From the NCBI RefSeq assembly GCF_007833215.1, contig NZ_CP042239.1, forward strand, positions 4,090,001 to 4,154,000: 64,000 bases of DNA, read 5' to 3'. The notes below the pieces were generated by a model. It saw only the letters and a list, made by a program, of their open reading frames with translations, ran no database searches and was not told the origin of the DNA. The position numbers were made by a program, and so were the translations under genes. Positions 43,497 through 52,172 of this stretch are shown here, one piece after another; positions within the stretch are counted from its first letter, which is position 1, and the number at the start of each line of letters is the position of its first letter. The stretch is from Sphingomonas suaedae (GTDB taxonomy: Bacteria; Pseudomonadota; Alphaproteobacteria; Sphingomonadales; Sphingomonadaceae).

Positions 43497-44941
43497 TGGA
43501 CTACGCCGCACAACTTTCGATGGTCCTGCCCGAGATCGTCCTTTCGCTGGGCGGTTTGGCGCTGCTGATGGTCGCCGCCTGGGGCGGTCAGGCCGTGACC
43601 CGCGCGATCAGCTGGGTTTCGGTCGCGGTGCTGATCGGCGGCGGAATCGCGCTGCTCGGCCCGGCCTCGGCCGGTGGCACCGCCTTCGACGGCCTCTACC
43701 GCGCCGATCTGTTCGCGGCTTTCGCCAAGGTGCTGATCTTCTTCGCCGCGGCAGTATCGATCGTCATCGCCCCGCGCTTCTTCGCGAAGACCAGCGGCGA
43801 GGATCTGCGCCCGGAATATCCAGTCCTGATCCTCTTTGCGACGGCGGGCATGGGGATGATGGTGTCGGCGAACGACCTGCTAACGCTCTATGTCGGCCTG
43901 GAGCTCCAGAGCCTTGCCGCCTATGTGCTGGCGAGCTTCATGCGCCGTGACGAGCGTTCGGCGGAAGCGGGCCTGAAATACTTCATCCTCGGCTCGCTCG
44001 CGTCGGGCATCCTGCTTTACGGTATCAGCCTAATGTACGGATTCAGCGGCACCACGGTGTTCGGCGATATCGCTGCGGCCTATGCGGCGGGCAGCAATAC
44101 CGGCCTGCTATTCGGCCTGGTGTTCGTCTTCGCCGGGCTGGCGTTCAAGATGTCGGCGGTGCCGTTCCACATGTGGACGCCCGACGTGTACGAAGGTGCG
44201 CCGACGCCGGTCACGACCTTCTTCGCCAGCGCGCCCAAGGTTGCGGCCGTTGCGCTCTTGGTGCGCGTCGCGATCGACGCGATGGGGCCGGTGACCAGCG
44301 ACTGGCGCCAGATCGTGATCTTTGCCGCGCTCGCCTCGATCGTGCTCGGCGCGGTCGCGGCGATCGGGCAGACCAATATCAAGCGGCTGCTCGCCTATTC
44401 CTCGATCAACAATGTCGGCTTCGCGCTGATCGGACTTGCCGCCGGCACTGCCGAGGGCGTGGCCGGCGTGCTGACCTATATGACGATCTATGTCGTCATG
44501 ACGCTGGGCAGCTTCATCGTCGTGCTCCAGATGCGGGGGGCGGATGGCCAGCCGGTCGAGACGATCGCCAGCCTGTCGGGCCTGTCCCGCACCCGCCCGG
44601 CGCTGGCCGCAGCACTCGCGATCTTCATGTTCAGCCTCGCGGGCATCCCGCCGCTGTTCGGCTTCTGGGCCAAGTTCGCGGTGTTCGAGGCGGCGGTAAA
44701 GGCCGACCTGTTCGCCCTGGCAGCGATCGGTATCGCGGCGTCGGTCATTGGCGCCTATTATTATCTCAAGATCGTCAAGACGATGTATTTCGACGAGCCC
44801 GCACCCGAATATGCCCGGGACGGCAGCGCGCTCGAGGGCGGTTTGATCGCCGCCGCCGCCGTGTTCGTCTCGCCGCTCGGCTATCTGCTGATACCGGCAC
44901 TGGGCGCATGGTCGATGGCGGCAGCACAGGTTCTGTTCTGA
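43496..44941 (+). CDS. nuoN: NADH-quinone oxidoreductase subunit N (481 aa)
   Basis: Third antiporter-like pumping subunit. It shows LQSLAAYVLASF, FKMSAVPFHMWTPDVYEGAPTPVTTF (Lys and the conserved DVYEGAPTP loop) and QTNIKRLLAYSSINNVGFAL. Length is normal. It ends the nuo set; its last 34 bases overlap the birA start as I read it. Confidence 0.96.
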   Translation: MDYAAQLSMVLPEIVLSLGGLALLMVAAWGGQAVTRAISWVSVAVLIGGGIALLGPASAGGTAFDGLYRADLFAAFAKVLIFFAAAVSIVIAPRFFAKTSGEDLRPEYPVLILFATAGMGMMVSANDLLTLYVGLELQSLAAYVLASFMRRDERSAEAGLKYFILGSLASGILLYGISLMYGFSGTTVFGDIAAAYAAGSNTGLLFGLVFVFAGLAFKMSAVPFHMWTPDVYEGAPTPVTTFFASAPKVAAVALLVRVAIDAMGPVTSDWRQIVIFAALASIVLGAVAAIGQTNIKRLLAYSSINNVGFALIGLAAGTAEGVAGVLTYMTIYVVMTLGSFIVVLQMRGADGQPVETIASLSGLSRTRPALAAALAIFMFSLAGIPPLFGFWAKFAVFEAAVKADLFALAAIGIAASVIGAYYYLKIVKTMYFDEPAPEYARDGSALEGGLIAAAAVFVSPLGYLLIPALGAWSMAAAQVLF

Positions 44942-45636
44942 TCCGCACCATCCCGGAAACGGGCTCGACCAATGCCGACATGCTTGCGCTCGCCGTGGCG
45001 GGCGCCCCGGAGGGCAGCTGGCTGCGCGCCGAGCGCCAGACGGCGGGCAAAGGACGACAGGGCAGGGCGTGGGACTCGCCGGCCGGCAATTTCTACGGCA
45101 GCACGCTCGTCTGCTTGCGGCCAACCGATCCGCCTGCGCCTACATTGGCGTTGATGACGGTCGTAGCGCTGGAAGAGGCTGTGCGCGTGTTTCTGCCACG
45201 CGGGGTGACGATCAAATGGCCCAACGATCTGCTGATCGACGGCGCGAAGCTGTCGGGCGTGCTGCTCGAGCGCGCCGGGGATGCGGTCGTGGTGGGCATT
45301 GGCGTCAATCTGACCCACCATCCCGAGCTGCCCGATCGACCGGCGACCAGCCTTGCGGCGCAGGGGATTGCGGTCAATGTCGCGACCTTCGCGGACGTGC
45401 TGGCGGAGAGCTTCGCGCGCTGGCTCTCACGCTGGCGCGGCGAGGGGCTGGAGCCGGTGCGCCAACGCTGGCTCGACCGCGCCCATCCGAGCGGCACCGC
45501 ACTCACCGCGCGCTTGCCCGACGGAACCCGTCATGAAGGTCTGTTCGACGGCCTGACCGGCGATGGCGCACTGATCCTGCGCTTGGCCGATGGGTCGCGG
45601 CATGTCATTCATGCCGGCGACGTCTTCCTGATCTGA
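44908..45636 (+). CDS. birA: Biotin--[acetyl-CoA-carboxylase] ligase (242 aa)
   Basis: Attaches biotin to acetyl-CoA carboxylase carrier protein through biotinyl-AMP. Motifs are [36 protein letters not shown] (the GRGRxGRxW adenylate loop) and [18 protein letters not shown]. There is no N-terminal helix-turn-helix, so it is a ligase only, without the repressor part of E. coli BirA. The start is uncertain: ATG at 44908 overlaps nuoN; a CTG at 44938 would be shorter. Confidence 0.9.
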   Translation: MVDGGSTGSVLIRTIPETGSTNADMLALAVAGAPEGSWLRAERQTAGKGRQGRAWDSPAGNFYGSTLVCLRPTDPPAPTLALMTVVALEEAVRVFLPRGVTIKWPNDLLIDGAKLSGVLLERAGDAVVVGIGVNLTHHPELPDRPATSLAAQGIAVNVATFADVLAESFARWLSRWRGEGLEPVRQRWLDRAHPSGTALTARLPDGTRHEGLFDGLTGDGALILRLADGSRHVIHAGDVFLI

Positions 45637-45647
45637 AGGACCAACTC

Positions 45648-46418
45648 ATGCTGCTCGCGATCGATGCCGGCAACACCAACGTCGTCTTTGCGCTCGTCGA
45701 AGGGCGCGAGGTCAAGGCGCGCTGGCGCATCGCCACCGATCCGCGCCGCACCGCCGACGAATATGCGGTCTGGCTGAGCCAGTTGCTGACGCTTGAGGGC
45801 TATGAGCGCGGCGTCGTTACCGGCGTCGTCATCGGCACCGTTGTCCCGCGCGCCCTCCACAATCTGGAAGTGCTCTCGCAGAAATATTTCGGCTGCACCC
45901 CGCTGGTCGCCGGCCGCGACGGTTGGCCGATTGCGCTGGATGTGGAAGAGCCCCAAAGCGTCGGCGCCGACCGAGCGCTCAACATTATTGCCGCGCACGC
46001 CAATCATCCCGGTGATCTCATCATCATCGATTTCGGCACGGCCGCTACCTTCGATGTTGCGGACTATACCGGCGCCTACAAGGGCGGCATCATCGCGCCT
46101 GGCATCAACCTGTCACTCGACGCGTTGGTCACGGCCGCAGCCAAGCTGCCGCGCATCGCGATCGAGGCTCCGGCCAATACCAGTGTCATCGGCCGCAACA
46201 CGGTCGATCAGATGCATATCGGAATTTACTGGGGCTATATCGCGATGATCGAGGGACTGGTCGCGCGCATGAAGGCAGAGATCGGCCGTCCGGTAAAGGT
46301 GATCGCGACTGGCGGCCTCGCGGTGCTGTTCGAAAAGCAGACCGATGTGTTCGACGTGATCGAGCCGGACCTGACGATTCAGGGGCTGGCGATGCTGTGG
46401 GAGCGGTCGCTGCGCTGA
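45648..46418 (+). CDS. coaX: Type III pantothenate kinase (256 aa)
   Basis: First step of coenzyme A synthesis, phosphorylating pantothenate with ATP. It has the ASKHA fold with [18 protein letters not shown] (phosphate 1), [34 protein letters not shown] and [15 protein letters not shown]. CoaX is distinct from E. coli CoaA. It sits 11 bases after birA; biotin and CoA genes are commonly linked here in alphaproteobacteria. Confidence 0.95.
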   Translation: MLLAIDAGNTNVVFALVEGREVKARWRIATDPRRTADEYAVWLSQLLTLEGYERGVVTGVVIGTVVPRALHNLEVLSQKYFGCTPLVAGRDGWPIALDVEEPQSVGADRALNIIAAHANHPGDLIIIDFGTAATFDVADYTGAYKGGIIAPGINLSLDALVTAAAKLPRIAIEAPANTSVIGRNTVDQMHIGIYWGYIAMIEGLVARMKAEIGRPVKVIATGGLAVLFEKQTDVFDVIEPDLTIQGLAMLWERSLR

Positions 46419-46426
46419 TCCCCGGC

Positions 46427-46536
46427 TGTCACCCCGGCCTTGTGCCGGGGTCCACTTGTCCCTACGCCCGGCCCTTGAAGCCTCTTGTCTTGTGCTTGCC
46501 TCCCGGTGGACCCCGGCACGAGGCCGGGGTGACGAC
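46427..46536. repeat. CCCCGGC palindromic pair before rnj
   Basis: Left hairpin ACCCCGGC-CTTGT-GCCGGGGT (46431-46451), right hairpin CCCCGGC-ACGAG-GCCGGGG (46511-46529). The flanks TGTCACC and GGTGACG also pair. Similar in build to, but different in sequence from, the GAAA family. It separates coaX from rnj and may end the nuo-birA-coaX transcript. Confidence 0.72.
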
Positions 46537-46544
46537 GGCATATT

Positions 46545-48200
46545 ATGACGAAAGACCAGATGACCCCCGGTAAAGAACTCCTCTTCCTCGCGCTCGGCGG
46601 TTCGGGCGAAATTGGCATGAACGTCAATCTCTATGGCTGCCACGGCAAGTGGATCATGGTCGATTGCGGCGTGATCTTTGGCACGCCCGACTATCCCGGC
46701 ATCGACCTGATCCTGCCCGACCTTCAGTTTATCGAAGAGCGGCTGGATGACCTGCTCGGCATCGTGCTGACCCATGGGCATGAGGATCATATCGGCGCGC
46801 TGCCCTATCTGGCGGGCGATCTGGGCGTGCCGCTCTATGCCACGCCGTTCACTGCGGGGCTGATCCACGGCAAGCTGGAAGAGGAAGGTATTGCCGACCG
46901 CATCGAGCTGAACGTGGTTCGCGAGGAGGAGCCGTTCGACGTTGGTCCGTTCGGCATCCGCTACCTTCCGCTCGCGCATTCGATTCCCGAGGGTAACGCG
47001 GTGCTGATCGACACGCCTTATGGCCGCGTGTTCCACACCGGTGACTGGAAGATCGACGACACGCCCGTCATGGGCTCCGCCTCCACCGCCGAGGAACTCA
47101 CCGCAGTCGGTGACGAAGGCGTGTTGGCACTGGTGTGCGATTCGACCAACGTCTTCAACCCGGAGGCGTCTGGCTCCGAATCTGCGGTGCGTGAGGGGCT
47201 GGACGAAGTCGTTGCGGGCATTAAGGGCCGCGTCCTCGTCACCACCTTTGCCTCCAACGCTGCGCGGTTGCAGACGCTGGGTGAGGTTGCGAAGGACACC
47301 GGCCGCGCGATGTGCGTCGCGGGCCGCTCGCTCGACCGAATCCTGCGTGTTGCCAAGGCCACCGGTTATCTGCGCGATTTCCCCGAAACGGTCGATTTCG
47401 AAACCGCGATGAAACTGCCCCGCGACAAGGTGATGATCATCGCCACCGGCGGGCAGGGCGAACCGCGCGCCGCGCTCGCCCGCATCGCCGATGACACGCA
47501 TCAGCTGAAACTCGAATCGGGCGACACCGTCGTCTTCTCGTCCAAGCAGATTCCCGGCAATGAAATGGCGATCGGCCGGATCATGAACATATTGGCGGGC
47601 AAGGGGGTCGAGATGATCACCGATCGTCAGGCGTTCGTCCATGTCTCCGGCCATCCGGGTCGCCCCGAACTGGCGGCAATGTATGACTGGATCCGGCCCG
47701 ACATCCTCGTCCCCGTCCATGGCGAGATGCGCCATATCGCGGAGCAAGCGCGGTTTGGGCGGGCGCATGGCATCCCCAATGCGGTCGTCCAGAACAACGG
47801 CGAGATCATCCGCCTGGCGCCGGGCAAGCCGAAAAAGATCGGCAACGCGCCGGCAGGCCGGCTGGTGCTCGATGGCGACGTGATCTTGCCCGCCGACGGC
47901 AGCACGATGAACGAGCGGCGCAAGCTCGGCCTTTATGGTCAGATGTCGGTCGCCGTGGCGATCAAGGGTAACGGCAAGCTGGCGGGCCAACCCGAGGTGA
48001 CCATTCAGGGCGTTCCAGCCGAAGAGGATCGCGATCGCCTGATCGCCGATGCCAGCGCCGCGGTGGCCAAAGTGATGGGCGAGGCACGCGGCGGCGACCG
48101 CGACAAGCTGCGCGAGGCGATCCGGCTTGCCGCCCGGCGCGTCGCGGTGCGCTATACCGGGAAGAAGCCGGTCATGGACGTGATGCTGATCGAGGTGTGA
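46545..48200 (+). CDS. rnj: Ribonuclease J (551 aa)
   Basis: A metallo-beta-lactamase/beta-CASP RNase with 5'-exonuclease and endonuclease activity in mRNA decay and rRNA maturation. The zinc motif HGHEDHIGALPYLA and later LAHSIPEGNA, HTGDWKID and the beta-CASP motifs (VTTFASNAARLQT, FSSKQIPGNE, HVSGHPGRPEL) are present. The start may be ATG 46545 or ATG 46560, the latter matching the common N-terminus. Length fits. Confidence 0.95.
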   Translation: MTKDQMTPGKELLFLALGGSGEIGMNVNLYGCHGKWIMVDCGVIFGTPDYPGIDLILPDLQFIEERLDDLLGIVLTHGHEDHIGALPYLAGDLGVPLYATPFTAGLIHGKLEEEGIADRIELNVVREEEPFDVGPFGIRYLPLAHSIPEGNAVLIDTPYGRVFHTGDWKIDDTPVMGSASTAEELTAVGDEGVLALVCDSTNVFNPEASGSESAVREGLDEVVAGIKGRVLVTTFASNAARLQTLGEVAKDTGRAMCVAGRSLDRILRVAKATGYLRDFPETVDFETAMKLPRDKVMIIATGGQGEPRAALARIADDTHQLKLESGDTVVFSSKQIPGNEMAIGRIMNILAGKGVEMITDRQAFVHVSGHPGRPELAAMYDWIRPDILVPVHGEMRHIAEQARFGRAHGIPNAVVQNNGEIIRLAPGKPKKIGNAPAGRLVLDGDVILPADGSTMNERRKLGLYGQMSVAVAIKGNGKLAGQPEVTIQGVPAEEDRDRLIADASAAVAKVMGEARGGDRDKLREAIRLAARRVAVRYTGKKPVMDVMLIEV

Positions 48201-48204
48201 TGCA

Positions 48205-48465
48205 ATGAACTGGTTCAGTGCGCTCGCAATCTATTTCCTGTTCTGGTTCCTGTCGCTGTTTCTGGTGCTCCCCTTCCACGCACGCACCAGCGTCGAGGCG
48301 GGGGAGACGCTGGTCAAGGGACAGGCCGAGAGCGCGCCGCAGCGGTTCCAGGCCGGGCGCATCGCGCTGTGGACTACGGTCGTCGGAACGACGTTCTTCG
48401 CGCTCTTCTATCTCAACTATGTCTTCGGCTGGATCACCGCCGACATGCTCGACTATTGGAACTGA
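48205..48465 (+). CDS. DUF1467 family membrane protein (86 aa)
   Basis: Two helices (ALAIYFLFWFLSLFLVLPF and VVGTTFFALFYLNYVFGWIT) with the conserved HARTSVEAGETLVKGQAESAP between. This is the DUF1467 family, found in alphaproteobacteria just after rnj. Function unknown; location suggests a link to respiratory or RNA metabolism genes. Confidence 0.88.
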   Translation: MNWFSALAIYFLFWFLSLFLVLPFHARTSVEAGETLVKGQAESAPQRFQAGRIALWTTVVGTTFFALFYLNYVFGWITADMLDYWN

Positions 48466-48477
48466 GGAATAGGGTCT

Positions 48478-49035
48478 TCAGTGCCTCGTCTGGGTCATGC
48501 GATCGACCCAGGCAATACCGATCGCCGATGCGATGAATGCCATGTGGATGATCGTTTGCCACAACACGCCCGCTTCGGTGACGCGACCGCTCGGCGTACC
48601 CAGTGCCCCCGCTTCGATGAAGGTGCGCAGCAGGTGGATCGACGAAATGCCGATGATCGCCATCGCCAGCTTCACCTTCAGCACGCCCGCATTGACGTGA
48701 CTCAGCCATTCGGGCTGGTCGGGATGGCCCTTGAGGCCGAGGCGCGATACGAACGTCTCATAGCCGCCGACGATCACCATCACGAGCAGGTTGGAAATCA
48801 TCACCACATCGATCAGCCCCAGCACGACGAGCATGATTTGTTGCTCGGTGAATTCCCAGGCGTGCTGGACGAGGTGGGTGAGTTCCTTGATGAACAGAAA
48901 TACATACACGCACTGCGCGACGATTAGCCCGACATAGAGCGGCAGCTGCAGCCAGCGCGAACTGAAGATCAGCAGCGGCAGCGGCTTCAGGCGGACGGGT
49001 TCGCCGGTGGGCGCGGGAATCAGCGGATCGCTCAT
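48478..49035 (-). CDS. UPF0114 (TIGR00645) membrane protein (185 aa)
   Basis: A three- to four-helix inner-membrane protein of the UPF0114 family. Helix content: LQLPLYVGLIVAQCVYVFLF, IMLVVLGLIDVVMISNLLVM, LKVKLAMAIIGISSIHLLRT and VLWQTIIHMAFIASAIGIAW. The VMVIVGGYETFVSRL motif is conserved in the family. Function not known. The start at 49035 (MSDPLIP) rather than 49047. Confidence 0.85.
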   Translation of the reverse strand: MSDPLIPAPTGEPVRLKPLPLLIFSSRWLQLPLYVGLIVAQCVYVFLFIKELTHLVQHAWEFTEQQIMLVVLGLIDVVMISNLLVMVIVGGYETFVSRLGLKGHPDQPEWLSHVNAGVLKVKLAMAIIGISSIHLLRTFIEAGALGTPSGRVTEAGVLWQTIIHMAFIASAIGIAWVDRMTQTRH

Positions 49036-49069
49036 GTTGCGGCGCAATACCGGAAGTGCCGGGCGCCGA

Positions 49070-49534
49070 TCAAGCGACGTTCAGCGGCATCCCGTAAAAG
49101 CGGTTGAACTCGGTTTCGACATAGCCCGCAAAGGGCGGGCAGGGCGTGAATCCATAGCGGCGATACAGCCCATGCGCCGCCTCGAACAACGGGCCGGTGC
49201 CGGTCTCGAGCTTGAGGGCGGTATAGCCACGCTGTCGGGCAAGCATGGCGATATGATCGAGCATTGCCGCGCCAACCCCCCGGCCCTGGGCCGTCTTCAC
49301 GGTTCGCATCGACTTTACCTCGCCGGTCAGCGGATCGAGTTGCTTGAGCGCGCCCACGCCGAGCAGAGCATTGCCATCCCAGGCGCTGAGGAACGTGATG
49401 TCGGGGGTCTTGAGTCCCGACAGGTCGAGGAAATGGCAAGTACCCGGGGGCGAATGGTCCGACATCTCGCGCGCGTGAAGTTCAAGCAGCGCGATCACCT
49501 GAGGGTCGTCGAGGCCCCCGGTGCGGATTACCAT
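49070..49534 (-). CDS. GNAT family N-acetyltransferase (154 aa)
   Basis: Acetyl-CoA-dependent acyl transfer to an amine. The acetyl-CoA loop is TAQGRGVGAAMLDHI, and the substrate side has FGYVETEFNRFYG-like AGYVETEFNRFYGMPL. It resembles the YsnE/PpaA-like subgroup. The substrate cannot be told. It is 4 bases downstream of the M14 gene on the same strand. Confidence 0.87.
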   Translation of the reverse strand: MVIRTGGLDDPQVIALLELHAREMSDHSPPGTCHFLDLSGLKTPDITFLSAWDGNALLGVGALKQLDPLTGEVKSMRTVKTAQGRGVGAAMLDHIAMLARQRGYTALKLETGTGPLFEAAHGLYRRYGFTPCPPFAGYVETEFNRFYGMPLNVA

Positions 49535-49538
49535 CGCA

Positions 49539-50657
49539 TCAAATCTCGTCGATCATGCCCGCCAGCGTGTCCAGGCACGCATGGGCCAGAGCCTTGCAGC
49601 GATCGGGCGACCAGCCGAATTCGGGCTCCGGGCTGGGATCGTGATCCTTGAACGGCATTTCCAGCGTCATCGACACTGCGCCGAACCGCTCGGCGAGCTG
49701 GTTGGTTGACATAGACAGATTTGCCTGCCCAGGCGCTGATTTCTCATAGCCCTTTTCGAGCTGGAACAGCGGCGTCGTCGCGGCGAGCTTGCGACCGAAC
49801 GCGTAGTATTTCTCGCCCAGTTCATCGGTCCAACCGGGAATCCCCTCGAACCCGGCGAGGAAGTTGGCCGGGATCGCCTCGTCGCCATGTACGTCCATCG
49901 CGAAATCGACGCCAGTCTCGTCCATCGCCGCGCGGACGAGGAACACTTCGGGGCTCCTCTCCATCGTCGGCGTGTGCCATTCGCGGTTGAGGTTCACCCC
50001 CGCTGCATTGGTGCGCAGATGGCCACGGAAGCTGCCGTCCGGGTTCATGTTGGGAATGACGTGGAAGGTCGCCTTGGCCCGCAGCGCTTGCGCCGCAGCG
50101 TCGTCCGGGTCGGTCAGCTTCTCCAGCGCCCCTTCTGCCCACCACTCCGCCATCGATTCGCCGGGATGCTGGCGGGCATAGAGCCACACCTGCTTGGGTC
50201 CGTCGCCCAGCGTCAGCAGGTCCATCGCCCGCCCGTCGAGAGTCTGGCCCAACTCGCGGTGGCTCACCCCGGGCTTTGCCGCCATGCGTGCGATCAGGTC
50301 GGCGTGGCGCTCCATCGAATAGGGCGCGAAATAGGCGAACCATGCGACATCGCCATCGAAGCTGTGGCTGAAGCTGAATACGCCATCGGCATAGTTGCCA
50401 TCGGTCAGGCGCCATGCGGCGCGATCAGTGCTGACCCGCGCCCGATAGCCGGGCCAGCCGAAGGCATAGGCTGCCTTGCCCGCATTGACGATCCGAAAGG
50501 TCAGCGTCCGCCCCTTCGCGCCCGAAACGCGAAAGTGAAACCATTGGAAGAAATCTGACTGGTGATCGGCGACGATCTCGACATCGACGGTGTCCCCGTC
50601 GATGTCGATCAGGCGAATATTGCCGCTGTCGAATGCGGCGTTCAGTTGGATGCTCAT
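49539..50657 (-). CDS. M14 family zinc carboxypeptidase, cytosolic type (372 aa)
   Basis: Removes C-terminal residues from peptides or proteins. The zinc motif ARQHPGESMAEWW (His and Glu of HxxE), the second His in DFAMDVHGDEAIP and the binding motif GVNLNREWHTP identify the M14 family. An N-terminal beta-sandwich (residues about 1-110) places it with the cytosolic carboxypeptidase (AGBL-like) group. No signal peptide is seen. Its stop is 4 bases from the GNAT gene and its ATG overlaps the DUF4136 stop. Confidence 0.9.
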   Translation of the reverse strand: MSIQLNAAFDSGNIRLIDIDGDTVDVEIVADHQSDFFQWFHFRVSGAKGRTLTFRIVNAGKAAYAFGWPGYRARVSTDRAAWRLTDGNYADGVFSFSHSFDGDVAWFAYFAPYSMERHADLIARMAAKPGVSHRELGQTLDGRAMDLLTLGDGPKQVWLYARQHPGESMAEWWAEGALEKLTDPDDAAAQALRAKATFHVIPNMNPDGSFRGHLRTNAAGVNLNREWHTPTMERSPEVFLVRAAMDETGVDFAMDVHGDEAIPANFLAGFEGIPGWTDELGEKYYAFGRKLAATTPLFQLEKGYEKSAPGQANLSMSTNQLAERFGAVSMTLEMPFKDHDPSPEPEFGWSPDRCKALAHACLDTLAGMIDEI

Positions 50658-51253
50658 TTCACCGTGATAGTGATCCCCGACTGGCCGGGAAAGCCCTTGA
50701 ACAGCGCATCGGACAGGCGCGTCGCGGTGTCGGTCGGCTGGGTTCCGTCGGCGGCGCCGAGCGTCTCGGTCATCGCCTTGCCTTCCCAGATCACGGTATT
50801 GTCGCCGCGACGCCGCAACTGGACCGACAATTCGGAGGCATAGACGGTCTTGGTTTTGCTGCCGATGCCGACGCTGGCGCCGCCACCCACGCCGACATTG
50901 CCGCCATAGCTGCCTCCGCCAAGGCCGATGGTGACGGGGGGGCGGGTGCGGACCTGGCCGCGATCGGTACGGCGAAATTCGACCGTGGCGAGATAATCCG
51001 CGGTTGCCGCGGTGTCGATCGGGGTGAACCCCATGCCGCCCATCGTCGCCGCAACCGCGTCGATATAGAGTTGCGCTTCAGGGCCAGATGCGCCGGAAGG
51101 CGCGGGCTGAACGGCGACCGTTCCTGCGGGAATTGGCTGGGACAAATGGTATCGCGTCACATCGACCGGTGCGGCGCGGCCGCCCATGGTGGTCGAACAA
51201 CCCGCCAGCGCGGCGGCGGAAAGGGTGAGGGCAAGCAACGCACGGGTCTTCAT
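50654..51253 (-). CDS. DUF4136 lipoprotein (199 aa)
   Basis: An outer-membrane or periplasmic lipoprotein. Signal and lipobox are LLALTLSAAALAGCSTTMGG (lipidated Cys in LAGC). The DUF4136 domain has YIDAVAATMGGMGFTPIDTA-type sequence and VTIGLGGGSYGGNVGVGGG. I moved the start to the ATG at 51253, where the signal peptide begins. Function unknown. It overlaps the M14 gene by 4 bases. Confidence 0.85.
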   Translation of the reverse strand: MKTRALLALTLSAAALAGCSTTMGGRAAPVDVTRYHLSQPIPAGTVAVQPAPSGASGPEAQLYIDAVAATMGGMGFTPIDTAATADYLATVEFRRTDRGQVRTRPPVTIGLGGGSYGGNVGVGGGASVGIGSKTKTVYASELSVQLRRRGDNTVIWEGKAMTETLGAADGTQPTDTATRLSDALFKGFPGQSGITITVK

Positions 51254-51338
51254 CGGACACATCCTCCTGCCGTGCAGACGCCACGGCACAACGTTTGAAC
51301 ATCGTTACGGGGATGTCGGTTCCGTTGCCAAGCATTCC

Positions 51339-51367
51339 TTGACTTGGCGGCCCTTCCCCTCTAGGCG
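51339..51367 (+). promoter_or_regulatory. Candidate promoter of rpmJ
   Basis: TTGACT (51339-51344), a 17-base spacer, then TAGGCG (51362-51367). It lies 52 bases before the rpmJ ATG in the region between divergent genes. The -35 box is strong and the -10 weak. Confidence 0.5.
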
Positions 51368-51418
51368 ATCGCCTCTTTTCCGGCACCCGCCACAATTCGA
51401 GATAGTAGAGAATCGGTC

Positions 51419-51544
51419 ATGAAGATCGTGAACAGCCTTAAGTCGCTCAAGGGGCGTCACCGCGACAATCGCGTGATCCGCCGTCGCGGACGCGTGTACG
51501 TCATCAACAAGACCCAGCGTCGCTTCAAGGCCCGCCAGGGCTGA
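51419..51544 (+). CDS. rpmJ: Ribosomal protein L36, zinc-free type (41 aa)
   Basis: A very short ribosomal protein of the 50S subunit: [19 protein letters not shown], then [20 protein letters not shown]. The Cys-x2-Cys and Cys/His zinc ligands of the classical L36 are absent, which makes it a C-minus (YkgO-like) form that does not need zinc. It has its own promoter (51339) and is monocistronic, with a HAD gene next. Confidence 0.93.
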   Translation: MKIVNSLKSLKGRHRDNRVIRRRGRVYVINKTQRRFKARQG

Positions 51545-51554
51545 TTCGGCGACC

Positions 51555-52172
51555 ATGGGAGCCGTTCGGGCCGTTATCTTCGATATCGGCAACGTCCTGT
51601 TCCACTGGCATCCGCGGTTTCTCTACGAGCGCCTGATCGGAGACGATCGGGCGCTCGCGGCGTTTCTGGATGAAGTCGTCACGCTCGACTGGCATTTCCA
51701 GCATGATGCCGGGCGCGATTTCGCCGAGACCTCGGCGGAACTCACCGCGCGCTACCCCCAGCATGCAGAGCTGATCGCCGCCTGGGGGCCGCGCTTCAAC
51801 GATAGCGTCGGCGGCCCGGTGGCGGGGATGCACGCGCTGGTCGAGGATCTCGACGCGGCGGGTGTGCCGCTGTTCGCCATCACCAATTTCAGCCATGAAT
51901 TCTGGCCGCCCTTCCGCGCCGAATGGCCGCAGCTGTTCGACCGCTTTCGCGACGTCGTGGTGTCGGGCGACGAGAAACGCGTGAAGCCCGATCCCGCAAT
52001 CTACAATCTTGCGCTCGCCCGATTCGGACTCGAGCCGGGCGAAGCGGTGTTCGTCGACGACAATGCCGCGAACGTCGCGGGAGCGGAGGCGCTGGGGATT
52101 CGGTCGGTGCTGTTCAGCGATGTGGACGACACCCGGCGCGCACTGATCGACGCCGGGCTCCTGCCCGCTTAA
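51555..52172 (+). CDS. HAD-superfamily hydrolase, YihX-like (205 aa)
   Basis: A haloacid dehalogenase-like phosphatase. Motif I is VIFDIGNVLFHW (catalytic Asp; the second Asp of DxD is replaced, as in YihX-like members), motif II is FAITNFSHEF, motif III is KPDPAIYN and motif IV is VFVDDNAANVAGAEALG. Phosphatase, dehalogenase or sugar phosphate specificity cannot be set. It starts 10 bases after rpmJ and its end overlaps pyk by 4 bases on the opposite strand. Confidence 0.85.
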   Translation: MGAVRAVIFDIGNVLFHWHPRFLYERLIGDDRALAAFLDEVVTLDWHFQHDAGRDFAETSAELTARYPQHAELIAAWGPRFNDSVGGPVAGMHALVEDLDAAGVPLFAITNFSHEFWPPFRAEWPQLFDRFRDVVVSGDEKRVKPDPAIYNLALARFGLEPGEAVFVDDNAANVAGAEALGIRSVLFSDVDDTRRALIDAGLLPA

